Source: Flavobacterium cupreum (lineage in GTDB: Bacteria; Bacteroidota; Bacteroidia; Flavobacteriales; Flavobacteriaceae). Taken from it: a stretch of 64,000 bases of DNA. The notes below the pieces were generated by a model that was not told the origin of the DNA, did no database searches, and saw only the letters and a program-made list of their open reading frames with translations. Made by a program: the position numbers and the translations under genes. This document shows positions 27,654-36,014 of the stretch, piece after piece (position 1 is the first letter of the stretch; the number at the start of each line of letters is the position of its first letter). The stretch lies in NCBI RefSeq assembly GCF_003996965.1, contig NZ_QWDM01000001.1, positions 558,001 to 622,000 of the forward strand. The letters run 5' to 3'.

Positions 27654-30600
27654 TTAGAATTGTATGTTAACACCAACAGACACGGTTGTAATGTTTGGAT
27701 AAGCCCTTCCATTGCCTGAGTTTAATTCCGGATCCCACAATTTAAATTTTGAGAACGTCAGTAAATTCACTCCCCTGATATAAAACCTGGTATTTTGGAT
27801 ACTGGCTTTATTGGAAATTCTTGCGGGAAGATTATAGCCTATTTCAGAAGTTTTTAGTCGTAAGAAACTCACGTCTCTTAACCACCATGAACTAGTCTGC
27901 GTATTGTTGTTTTGTCCAATTCCGGAATCTCCATACGATAATCTCGGATAGGTTGCATAAGGATTATCACTGTCAGGAGTCCAACGATCGATGGCTGCCG
28001 TGTATAAGTTACCAATACCTCCGCCACCTACGAAAGGCTGAACCGACTGTCCGCTTAACATAATGTCCGCATCTGATTGTCCCTGGAAGAATAAACTTAA
28101 GTCAAAGCCTTTGTATTCTGCCGTTAAACCAAAACCATACGTAAAAGATGGAATATCGCCTTTGCCAATTAATGTTTGATCGTAAGAATCGATTTTTCCG
28201 TCACCGTTTAAATCCGTGTATTTAATATCTCCCGGCATGATTTGTCCAAACTGTGCCGGATACTGACTGCCGTCAGCCGGAGAAATAAAACCGTCTTTAT
28301 TCACGTCATCTGCCAGTGTATACAAACGTTCAGCCACATATCCAAAACGGGAATTCAAAGGTGTTCCTCTTTTATCCTGCCAAGGATAAAGCTGTTCTGG
28401 ATCACCGTTTTCGATAATTTTATTTTTATTGTACGTAAAGGTTCCCCTGAAGGAAAGTTTTACATCACTAATATTTTGGGTATAGTTGACACTTCCGTCA
28501 AAACCTTTATTATCCACCACTCCAATGTTTCCGTAAGGAGAAGCTGCCAGTCCAATATACATCGGGACATCTCCTCTTTGCAGGAAGGCTCCTGATGAAC
28601 GATCCTTAAATAAGTCAAAGATTACTTTAAGACTGTTGTTGAAAGCATTTACTTCAATTCCTAAATCACGTTTGCGGGAAGTTGCCCAGGTTACATCTGA
28701 ACCATAATAGGTTTCACGAATACCTGGTGTATATTGCGGATCTTCACCAAAATCATACCCCGGCTGACCGTCTTCCACGCGGCTTAAGTAAGCAAAACGT
28801 CCGGCTCCTGAAGATGCGCCGACTTTTCCATCGGAATACCTGAATTTCAAATAATTGATTGTGTTTTTGAGAGGGGCAAAAAAAGCTTCATTTGACACGA
28901 CCCAACCTGCCGCAAAAGAAGGGAAAAATCCGTATCTGTTATTTGGAGCAAAATTTTCCGAACCATTGTAACCACCATTTACTTCTACAAAATACCTGTC
29001 ATTGTAACCGTAAGTAACACGTCCGGCAAGACCTTGGTTTCTGTACGGAATAGATGCTGTAAAATCATTGGCAAAAGCATCTACATAATCAGACCTGTTA
29101 AACAATAACAAACCTCCAAAAGTGTGTTTGTTAAAAGTACGGTCGTAGTTAAAAGAGGTTTCTAAGTAAATTCTTCTGTTACCCCCATTCGATCTGTTGT
29201 ATCCTAAATAGTTAGTACCAAAATTCGTTTGATTTAAAATCAGCTGACCGTCCTGGGTATACGGGGTATTTTGATCTACAAGATAAGTGCTGGGCTGTTT
29301 TCCCCTGTTCACATTTTGCTCGTTGTACGCATCGAAAGCGAACATTCCTGTCCAAGTCAGACCTTTGGTAAGTCCGCTTAAATTTTGTGTTATTCTTAAA
29401 TTAGAATTGATTTGATTTTTAGTATTGGTTTTATAACCTCTCAGGGCTACCTGCGCATACGGGTTAAATACTGAATTGGGTCCTATCCCGGGGATAAAAC
29501 CTCCCGGATACATTACCGGAAAATTAACCGGAGAAGCCTCAAGTGCGGCACTGTAAACTGCATCTGCGCCAAGTTCAGGGTAATTTCCTTCAGAAAGATA
29601 ACCACGTACGCCAAGAACCATACTGGTTGTCTTAGTGATATCTATATTTAAATTGGTGGTGAAATTATATCTTTTAAAACGCGTATCAGAATCATAGCTC
29701 TCTGTGTTGCTTGTTTTAAATAATCCCTTTTCATCATAATATCCTAACGAGACATAATATTTAGCAGCTTCAGCCCCACCACTAACATTTACAGTAGCCT
29801 GACGATTTTGTCCGTATTTATCGTAAACAGCGTCCAGCCAGTTCACATCCGGATATAATAACGGATCGTATTTTGTCGCCGTACGGTTTATGGTTTCTTC
29901 AGAATATTTAGGTTGCTGCCCTCTGGTTACCAAAGCCTCATTGGCCAGACGCATGTAGGTTACACCATCTACTAAATCAGGTACTTTGGTAAAAGTCGTA
30001 ATTCCCTGGTTGTAGTCGACCATCACTTGTGGTTTTCCAACTTTACCTTTTTTAGTTTCAATTAATATAACACCATTAGCACCACGAATACCATATACGG
30101 CCGTAGCAGATGCATCCTTTAAAATTGAAAATGACGCAATATCAATGGGATTCAAATCATCAATAGCACGCTCAACGCCATCCACTAAAATAAGCGGACT
30201 GGAACTGCCAAAAGTTGAAATACCGCGAATCCAAAGATCTGCACTGTTACTACCCGGAAGTCCGGAACGCTGTACGCCAGTCAGACCGGATATCCTGCCG
30301 GCCAGCATGGTACTTATGTTTGCCACCGGTTGTTTTAATTCGTTAACGTCTATAGATGATTGTGCACCCACAACGCTTACTTTTTTCTGTTTTCCGTAGC
30401 CGACTACAACAACTTCGTTAAGGGAGTTCAAATCTGAAATTAACTGAACATCTATAACTTCTTTATTGCCTACTTCGGTTTCCACCGATTTTAATCCCGT
30501 ATAACTAAAAACTAAAATGGCTTTTTTGGAACTTACTTTGATGGTATAACTTCCGTCAAAATCGGTCTGGGTTCCGTTAGTAGTTCCTTTTTCTACAATA

Positions 30601-30824
30601 AAAACTCCCGGCAATGATAATTTATCATTATCCATCACTGTTCCTTTTATGGTAACCGGATCCTGCTGAAAGGCGATTCTGGCTGCAGAAACGGGGTTGG
30701 TCACGCAAAATGAAAGAAGCAGATACAGCAAAGTAATCTTATGTAATTTCACTTTACCGCCGGACCTGAACAGCTCCTGGTATTTCATTTTAAAAACAGT
30801 CTCTAAGAAATCTTTCGTTTTCAT
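27654..30824 (-). CDS. SusC/RagA-family TonB-dependent receptor (pair 2)
   Basis: A 1056-residue outer-membrane transporter. The N-terminus is long (signal-like LHKITLLYLLLSFCVTNPVSA at about 27-47). It is followed by a carboxypeptidase-D-like domain (VTIKGTVMDNDKLSLPGVFIV), the SusC motif LNEVVVVGYGKQKK, a plug with IRGISTFGSSSPLILVDGVE, and a barrel ending TTVSVGVNIQF. An internal ATG at 30788 would shorten the leader by 12 residues. It is the first gene of a run of closely spaced genes reaching GH78, with a LacI-type operator in its promoter 65 bases upstream, so its expression is probably derepressed together with susC1. Confidence 0.95.
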   Translation of the reverse strand: MKTKDFLETVFKMKYQELFRSGGKVKLHKITLLYLLLSFCVTNPVSAARIAFQQDPVTIKGTVMDNDKLSLPGVFIVEKGTTNGTQTDFDGSYTIKVSSKKAILVFSYTGLKSVETEVGNKEVIDVQLISDLNSLNEVVVVGYGKQKKVSVVGAQSSIDVNELKQPVANISTMLAGRISGLTGVQRSGLPGSNSADLWIRGISTFGSSSPLILVDGVERAIDDLNPIDIASFSILKDASATAVYGIRGANGVILIETKKGKVGKPQVMVDYNQGITTFTKVPDLVDGVTYMRLANEALVTRGQQPKYSEETINRTATKYDPLLYPDVNWLDAVYDKYGQNRQATVNVSGGAEAAKYYVSLGYYDEKGLFKTSNTESYDSDTRFKRYNFTTNLNIDITKTTSMVLGVRGYLSEGNYPELGADAVYSAALEASPVNFPVMYPGGFIPGIGPNSVFNPYAQVALRGYKTNTKNQINSNLRITQNLSGLTKGLTWTGMFAFDAYNEQNVNRGKQPSTYLVDQNTPYTQDGQLILNQTNFGTNYLGYNRSNGGNRRIYLETSFNYDRTFNKHTFGGLLLFNRSDYVDAFANDFTASIPYRNQGLAGRVTYGYNDRYFVEVNGGYNGSENFAPNNRYGFFPSFAAGWVVSNEAFFAPLKNTINYLKFRYSDGKVGASSGAGRFAYLSRVEDGQPGYDFGEDPQYTPGIRETYYGSDVTWATSRKRDLGIEVNAFNNSLKVIFDLFKDRSSGAFLQRGDVPMYIGLAASPYGNIGVVDNKGFDGSVNYTQNISDVKLSFRGTFTYNKNKIIENGDPEQLYPWQDKRGTPLNSRFGYVAERLYTLADDVNKDGFISPADGSQYPAQFGQIMPGDIKYTDLNGDGKIDSYDQTLIGKGDIPSFTYGFGLTAEYKGFDLSLFFQGQSDADIMLSGQSVQPFVGGGGIGNLYTAAIDRWTPDSDNPYATYPRLSYGDSGIGQNNNTQTSSWWLRDVSFLRLKTSEIGYNLPARISNKASIQNTRFYIRGVNLLTFSKFKLWDPELNSGNGRAYPNITTVSVGVNIQF

Positions 30825-30882
30825 ATAATGTCTGTGTTATTAATTTTTTTTGGTTAGTACTTCGTTAGTTATTTGTATATGA

Positions 30883-30906
30883 CAAACATACTAAAACGTT
30901 TTAGTA
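30883..30906 (-). promoter_or_regulatory. susC2 promoter with LacI-type operator
   Basis: The palindrome TACTAAAACGTTTTAGTA (30889-30906) abuts and overlaps a minus-strand -7 box TATGTTTG (30890-30883). This leaves a leader of about 55 bases to the susC2 ATG. Geometry is identical to the susC1 promoter, so a bound LacI protein would cover the promoter. Confidence 0.85.
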
Positions 30907-30983
30907 AAAAAAATATAATTTCACATATGATTATTTTTTTTCATTTTTTTTTATACAAATGATAATTATCTTAATAATTATTT

Positions 30984-31096
30984 ACTAAATCGTTTTACCA
31001 AAAGCCAAAAACGACACTTTTGACATTAAATCGGACAGCGTAAATTGATCAGAAAGGAAGAATTTATACCAAAATTATTACTAAAACGTTTTACTA
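30984..31096 (-). promoter_or_regulatory. Auxiliary LacI-type operators upstream of susC2
   Basis: Two further sites lie 80-190 bases upstream of the main operator: ACTAAATCGTTTTAC (30984-30998, degenerate) and TACTAAAACGTTTTACTA (31079-31096, one mismatch in each half). The second is followed on the minus strand by TAATTTTG (31077-31070), another TAnnTTTG match. They may allow DNA looping or a second promoter. No gene is visible in the gap 30825-31296. Confidence 0.6.
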
Positions 31097-31296
31097 TCTC
31101 AGTATTAGCGATCTGGAACTAAAATAATTGGCTTATAGAGCTGGAACGATAAAAATAAGAAGTACTCTATACTTTGCAGGAATAAAGCTCTTTTGACTGA
31201 TTATAATTTTCAGATAAAAATGATTTTCTTCCTGCTCTGTTAAAAGGGTTTGTGCCTAATTATGTTATATTTACCCTTTAAAGTGAATTCAGCATT

Positions 31297-31881
31297 ATGG
31301 AAGATTATTTAATTGGTATTGGAAAAAGATTAAAAGAAATTAGAAAGAAAAGTGCTTTAACCATACATGAAGTTGCCGGCAGGGCCGGAGTGAGCAACGG
31401 ATTGATTTCAAGAATTGAAAATGGCAGAACTATTCCGTCGCTTCCGGTTTTAATAGAACTTATCCATTCGTTAGATACTGATGTGACTTATTTTTTTGAG
31501 GGAGTCAAAAACATTAAAAATGCCAAGTTTATTCACCTAAAAAAAGAAGACTATCAGAAGATAGAAAAAGAAGACCGATCAGAAACAAAGGGTTTTAATT
31601 ACTATCACATCTTTAGTAAAAGCATTAATTCTATCGGTTTTGAAGCTGTGATTCTTGAAGTCGAACCGGATAGTAAGCGTGAAAAAGTTATTACTGATGC
31701 CTGGGAATTCAAATATATTATAAAAGGAAGCGTGACGTATATTATTGACGATGCAGAAGTAGTTGTAAACGAAGGTGATTCATTATGTTTCAACGGAAGA
31801 CTTCCTCACGTTCCTGAAAACAGAACTACAGAAAATTGTGTGATGCTGGTACTCTATTTCTATTCTGAAAGTAATAGCTGA
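31297..31881 (+). CDS. XRE-family regulator with C-terminal cupin domain
   Basis: A 194-residue protein. Residues about 6-62 are an XRE helix-turn-helix (IGKRLKEIRKKSALTIHEVAGRAGVSNGLISRIENG). Residues about 115-190 are a small cupin barrel (EPDSKREKVITDAWEFKYIIKGSVTYIIDDAEVVVNEGDSLCFNG, then LPHVPENR), which in this class senses a small metabolite. It is the only plus-strand gene before 42.5 kb and is convergent with the phosphatase gene at 32068-33750. Its most likely regulon is the phosphonate-type cluster downstream on the minus strand, but its site is not proven. The divergent mannan locus is already served by LacI. Confidence 0.88.
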   Translation: MEDYLIGIGKRLKEIRKKSALTIHEVAGRAGVSNGLISRIENGRTIPSLPVLIELIHSLDTDVTYFFEGVKNIKNAKFIHLKKEDYQKIEKEDRSETKGFNYYHIFSKSINSIGFEAVILEVEPDSKREKVITDAWEFKYIIKGSVTYIIDDAEVVVNEGDSLCFNGRLPHVPENRTTENCVMLVLYFYSESNS

Positions 31882-31886
31882 AAAAA

Positions 31887-31978
31887 TTAACCGCAAAGAG
31901 CGCGGGGAAATAAAACGCAAAGTTCGCAAAGTTTATGATCATAAACTTTGCGTAAACCTTAGCGTTCTTTGCGGTTAA
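31887..31978. repeat. Palindromic CGCAAAG-type intergenic repeat
   Basis: The outer arms TTAACCGCAAAGA and TCTTTGCGGTTAA bracket an inner perfect 28-bp palindrome at 31925-31952 (arms CGCAAAGTTTATGA). It follows the XRE-cupin stop codon and is one of at least seven related elements in the window. It could fold as a long hairpin and act as a terminator on either strand. Confidence 0.8.
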
Positions 31979-32004
31979 ATAAAATCACCGCGTTAAACAA
32001 TAAA

Positions 32005-32033
32005 AAGGCTACCTCCAAAATGGAGATAACCTT
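32005..32033 (-). terminator. Intrinsic terminator of the phosphatase gene
   Basis: AAGG...CCTT and CCTCCA...TGGAG pair as an interrupted stem with a 3-nt loop. On the minus strand it is followed by TTTTTA. It lies 34 bases past the stop codon at 32068. A-runs on both sides make it potentially bidirectional. Confidence 0.6.
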
Positions 32034-32067
32034 AAAAAAAACAATAAACACAAATGCTAAAAGCAGT

Positions 32068-33750
32068 TTAATTTCCTGTTGGAAGCCAGGAGCGCCCGTC
32101 CAGAGACCATCCTGAATTGATTGGCACACCAAACCATTGCAGCGACGAATAGGCAATATCTACCATTTTTGGCACTACTCCGCCAGCGGTCCCGCATTTT
32201 AAGGTTGCCGTACTTGTTGTCCATGATGGCGTATTAGGAAAAGTAAGGGCAACTTGTTTCGGACTCGAATCCGTAAACGCATTTCCTGAGCCGTTATCAC
32301 CTTTCCAATACCCGATAAGACTGGCGTAATCAGGATGAGAAGCTGTAACAGGCGAACAGGTATAATTGACAATCGAACTTTCTGACAAGGCTTTATTCCA
32401 AACGCGGACTTCAGCAATATTTCCGTTTACGTTTGCGCCATAAGTCAGGGTTCCGTCTTGCCCTACTGCAAAAGGCAATCCGGAAGTTAAGCTTCCAAAG
32501 GTACTTACAATAGCAGCTTGTCCGACAAAAGCGCCATCCTGGTATGTTTTTACCAATTTAGCGGTACGATCGACTACTAATGTCAGGTGATGCCATTTTC
32601 CGTCATTGATGGCACCTCCGGAAATATCTACGCGATTTTGAGTATCGCCAATATTTACTTTCCAGGTTCCTCCCGTATTAGCACAAATCACAAAGCCGCG
32701 ATTTTTGCCACTTGCCCAGTTTTTATTAGAAACCAGAGACGGATCACTTGAATAACCGGAAGTTTTTACCCTGCATTCAACCGTGAAGCCTGAACTGCCA
32801 AAATTGTACAAGGCATTAGTTGTCGATGCATAAATACTATTCGAATTAAAATTGGCGAATTTACCTGTAATACCAGTTGTCGGATCGACAGGTTTTTCAA
32901 TTTTAGCCGGAGTAAAATTTTTATTACTGAAGATGGTAAAAATATTTCGTTCTTCATAAGAGGAGCCGCCGTGGGATCCTGTTGAACCCGTTACTATTCC
33001 ACCGTGATCGGGTGCCACGACGACCAGCCAGTCTTCATTGGCATAATTAGGCCTGTTTTTTAGCGCCGTCAAAATCGCACCGATATATCCATCCGTAGTT
33101 TCAACAGCTGCTTTATATTGCGGTACATTAATCGAAAATCCGTAACTGTGACCGGCATGATCCACATCATCAAAATGCAGGAATAAGGCATCCGGATTAT
33201 CGTTTGTCAAGGCGGCTACCACTTCATTTTTTACCGCTAAATCTGTTGTTACTGTTTTCTCTACATCAATTCCGTCTACAATATAAGTGTTGATTGGCGC
33301 CCAGTGCACAATCGACATTGTTTTTAAAGCTGCATTATAGATTTCAAGGCGTTTTAAGAAGCTGGGATAAGTTCCGAAATTTGGACTTGAAAAGGAGTTG
33401 TCTGTTACGCCATGTTTTAAATGGGTCACACCACTCAGCATGGTCGACCAGCCATTGCCGCTCCAGGTTGGGGCTTCGGTTAGCGCATCTACACTGTATA
33501 CGGCATTAGAAAGCAAGCCGTGAACATTCGGCGTATTTGCGCCCATCAGAACATCACCACGACAGCCGTCGATGCCTATAATCAGTAATTTTTTAGTGCC
33601 ATTGCTTACGGCAGATTTATCCGTTTTCGGATTTTTAACAGCATTTGCCGCATTTTCATCGCGTGTAAGCGCTGCATCGTTGGTACAAGAAGCGACCAGA
33701 AGCACAATTGCCAGAATTGTAACGTAACTTAATCTAAAAATCTTTTTCAT
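32068..33750 (-). CDS. Alkaline-phosphatase-superfamily phosphodiesterase/phosphatase with LamG domain, lipoprotein
   Basis: A 560-residue lipoprotein (signal ending LLVASC, Cys22). Residues about 50-300 belong to the type I phosphodiesterase/nucleotide pyrophosphatase group. KLLIIGIDGCRGDVL supplies the first metal Asp, and EAPTWSGNGWSTMLSGVTHLKHGV the nucleophile region. FDDVDHAGHSYGF, VVVAPDHGG and SHGGSSYEERN supply further metal Asp/His. Residues about 315-500 are a LamG/concanavalin-like domain (GFTVECRVKTSGY, GKWHHLTLVVDRTAKLVKTYQDG, VRVWNKALSESSI). It would cleave phosphate or phosphonate esters at the cell surface while the LamG part binds a substrate, possibly a sugar. It lies 244 bases beyond the HAD gene. 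Confidence 0.85.
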   Translation of the reverse strand: MKKIFRLSYVTILAIVLLVASCTNDAALTRDENAANAVKNPKTDKSAVSNGTKKLLIIGIDGCRGDVLMGANTPNVHGLLSNAVYSVDALTEAPTWSGNGWSTMLSGVTHLKHGVTDNSFSSPNFGTYPSFLKRLEIYNAALKTMSIVHWAPINTYIVDGIDVEKTVTTDLAVKNEVVAALTNDNPDALFLHFDDVDHAGHSYGFSINVPQYKAAVETTDGYIGAILTALKNRPNYANEDWLVVVAPDHGGIVTGSTGSHGGSSYEERNIFTIFSNKNFTPAKIEKPVDPTTGITGKFANFNSNSIYASTTNALYNFGSSGFTVECRVKTSGYSSDPSLVSNKNWASGKNRGFVICANTGGTWKVNIGDTQNRVDISGGAINDGKWHHLTLVVDRTAKLVKTYQDGAFVGQAAIVSTFGSLTSGLPFAVGQDGTLTYGANVNGNIAEVRVWNKALSESSIVNYTCSPVTASHPDYASLIGYWKGDNGSGNAFTDSSPKQVALTFPNTPSWTTSTATLKCGTAGGVVPKMVDIAYSSLQWFGVPINSGWSLDGRSWLPTGN

Positions 33751-33870
33751 TGGGTTGAATTGTTTTAGGGATTACTATTGATTTACTTGTAAAACTATTT
33801 CCTGCAGGGATTTTTATTTTAACTAATTAGTATATTATTTGTGACTTGTTTTTCACAAATTAAAAATGTA

Positions 33871-33919
33871 CGCCACGAATTGCCAGGATTGTAATCTTTT
33901 TAATCCTTTAATCAGTGGC
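33871..33919. repeat. Short intergenic repeat of the AATCCTTTAATC type
   Basis: The stretch CGCCACGAATTGCC ... AATCCTTTAATCAGTGGC resembles 62716-62780 (TTTAATCCTTTAATCTGTGGC ending) and partly 34741-34765. It lies between the phosphatase start and the HAD stop. It seems to be a second family of dispersed non-coding repeats, with weak inverted symmetry between GCCAC and GTGGC. Confidence 0.45.
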
Positions 33920-33994
33920 AAAAACCAGGTGCATTCAAAAAAGTGAAATGCCTTTACTGAGTATCTAAATTCTATGCTTCTGTGTGTTTAAAAA

Positions 33995-34675
33995 TCAATT
34001 CTCAATGCTATATAAGGAAGCAAGGGATTCTAAAATGTAATCCGGCTTTGCTTCTTCAAGTTGCGATCTGGTTTGGGCTCCGGATAAAACGCCAATGGTA
34101 ATGCCACATTTAGCATTTTTGCCCTCTTCAATATCAATAGCCGAATCTCCGGCCTTTACTACTTTTGAGGCATCTGTAATAGCAAATAACTGCATCGCTT
34201 TGTAAATCATATCAGGAAAAGGACGTCCCCGCACCACATCATCAGCTGTAATTAAAGCATCGTAGTGCGTGTTTTTTTTCCAGTCTAATTTTTCTAATAA
34301 CGTATTCGCAACATGATTGTTGTATCCTGTATTTAAAACTATTTTTACACCATCCTTTTTCAGGTTTTCAAAAACATTTTCGACCCCTTCTATTGGTACA
34401 ACTCTGGCCGATAAATATTCCTGATCCAGGATTTTTTTGAAATGTTCGAATATTACATTTGCTTTTTCAGCATCCTTACTATCAAGGTGTTTTAAGATAT
34501 CTTTTATGGCCTGATACTTTTCTTTTCCGGCACCTAAGGAAAGAACTGTTTCCAGAGAAACTTCAATACCAAAATGGTTTATTGACTTGTACAGCGTTTT
34601 ATAAACGATATTCTGTTCATTGATTGTGGTTCCGGCCATATCAAAAACGACCATTTCAATTTCATTAATTTTCAT
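33995..34675 (-). CDS. Phosphonatase-like HAD hydrolase (PhnX-like, TIGR03351 type)
   Basis: A 226-residue protein. The N-terminal motif is VVFDMAGTT (residues 10-17), the DxAGT form specific to phosphonatase relatives rather than the usual HAD DxDxT. The small cap domain includes Lys51 (LGAGKEKYQAIKDIL), at about the place of the Schiff-base lysine of phosphonoacetaldehyde hydrolase. Motif III uses arginine (VVRGRPFPDMIYKAMQLF), also a phosphonatase trait. It likely breaks the C-P bond of phosphonoacetaldehyde or its hydroxy derivative. The FAD oxidoreductase gene lies 145 bases upstream; that pairing without PhnW is the known context of this family. Confidence 0.88.
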   Translation of the reverse strand: MKINEIEMVVFDMAGTTINEQNIVYKTLYKSINHFGIEVSLETVLSLGAGKEKYQAIKDILKHLDSKDAEKANVIFEHFKKILDQEYLSARVVPIEGVENVFENLKKDGVKIVLNTGYNNHVANTLLEKLDWKKNTHYDALITADDVVRGRPFPDMIYKAMQLFAITDASKVVKAGDSAIDIEEGKNAKCGITIGVLSGAQTRSQLEEAKPDYILESLASLYSIEN

Positions 34676-34765
34676 CTCGTATATTTATTTTTATAAACAT
34701 GCCATTGTCATGGCTTAGAATGCTTTTATTTATTTTTTTTCTCGCAGATTAGGCAGATTAAGCAG

Positions 34766-34793
34766 AATTTTTAATTTTTAATTTTTAATTTTT
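34766..34793. repeat. Four tandem AATTTTT heptamers
   Basis: Four exact copies of AATTTTT in the gap between the HAD start and the FAD oxidoreductase stop. They are preceded by CGCAGATTAGGCAGATTAAGCAGA, cut here as CGCAGATTAGGCAGATT at 34743-34759, and followed by AATCCGC. It is probably a slippage-prone intergenic tract. Confidence 0.6.
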
Positions 34794-34820
34794 AATCCGC
34801 ATAAAAATTAAACAGCTGCT

Positions 34821-35978
34821 TTAAGTATTAAAAATTTTATCAATAGTATGTTTGGCAAATCCTGCACTTCCCGTCATTCCCTTGCCTCCTATTCCGGTTA
34901 TAATGTGAATGTTTTCGTCAACGGTATGTTCAAAAATATCTTTGGTTTTGCATTGCGAGTACATTCCAAACCATCTGCTTTGAATTTCGTAAGTGGGCAG
35001 ATCAATGATTTTTTTCGCCTCCTCAATCATAAAATTATCAATATCCATATTCAGATCGAATCCTAAAGAATCTACGTCTTTTGCGCTGGCATATTCGTGC
35101 GAGTCGCCTAAAATCACTGATCCGTCCGTGGCTTGTTTGAATAAGATGTGAACACCGTACTTTTTCTCAAAACTACCCGGGTCTTCTTTTGCTTTAATGG
35201 ATTGATACGATTTGCATTCTTCAAAAGATTCATATCTTCTGATGGTCAGTCCCGTCAAAATCGAACCGTCTAATTTGTAATTGTTTTGAGGTTTGGTTTG
35301 CAGCATCTGAAGTTTAGAAACAATCAGATCACTGTTGTTATAAATCTCCGGATATAAAATTTTAAAATCACTTCCGTTGCAGATGATCATTTTTGAAGCT
35401 GTAAATTCTTTTCCTAATGAAGTGGCTGCAATCACTTCACTAAATTTGTCTTCGGTATGAACAACCGTCGTATTCATAAATAAATCAAGGCCTAAGTTTT
35501 GAGTCATGTACTGATGCAACTTATGAATCATTTTTGAAGGTTCAACAGTTACTTCCTGCGGAAAAAACAATCCTCCTGTGCAATAATCAGCCCGCAAACC
35601 GGCGTATTTTGCCAGACATTGTTCTTTCGTCAATACAGTAGATTCGTAATCATTTGAAATATTAATCTCGTGCAATTCTTCTATTAACTGCATTTCTTCT
35701 TCATTTGAAGCCAGATAAACCGTTCCGTTCTGACGGATACTGATGTCAAACTGAGACTGGATGTCCTTATAGATTTTCAAACTTTCTTTTCCGAAATCCT
35801 GCCACTTCCTGTCCATTCCGGATGGCACCACCTGACCGAAATTTCTAACGGTCGCCCCTTCCGGTTTGCTGTTTTTTTCCAAAATGGCAACTGACATTCC
35901 TTTTAACAAGGCATGGTAGGCATGAAATGTGCCCAAAACCCCTGATCCAACTATGATTAAATCATATTTATCTTTCAT
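34821..35978 (-). CDS. DadA-like FAD oxidoreductase of the phosphonate cluster (TIGR03364 type)
   Basis: A 385-residue protein with an N-terminal FAD-binding Rossmann motif DLIIVGSGVLGTFHAYHAL and the second dinucleotide region AILEKNSKPEGATVRNFGQ. Later come TGGLFFPQEVTVEPSKMIH, and at the C-terminus RWFGMYSQCKTKDIF and IITGIGGKGMTGSAGFA. It belongs to the D-amino-acid-oxidase group. The clade found beside phosphonatase-like HAD proteins is proposed to deaminate or demethylate an aminoethylphosphonate-type amine, giving the aldehyde for C-P cleavage. The HAD gene follows it after 145 bases, and the DUF5690 gene stops 36 bases upstream. The exact amine is not known from sequence. Confidence 0.87.
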   Translation of the reverse strand: MKDKYDLIIVGSGVLGTFHAYHALLKGMSVAILEKNSKPEGATVRNFGQVVPSGMDRKWQDFGKESLKIYKDIQSQFDISIRQNGTVYLASNEEEMQLIEELHEINISNDYESTVLTKEQCLAKYAGLRADYCTGGLFFPQEVTVEPSKMIHKLHQYMTQNLGLDLFMNTTVVHTEDKFSEVIAATSLGKEFTASKMIICNGSDFKILYPEIYNNSDLIVSKLQMLQTKPQNNYKLDGSILTGLTIRRYESFEECKSYQSIKAKEDPGSFEKKYGVHILFKQATDGSVILGDSHEYASAKDVDSLGFDLNMDIDNFMIEEAKKIIDLPTYEIQSRWFGMYSQCKTKDIFEHTVDENIHIITGIGGKGMTGSAGFAKHTIDKIFNT

Positions 35979-36014
35979 GTGTAACTCGTTTTTTTATTAT
36001 TATTTTTTCTTTGT

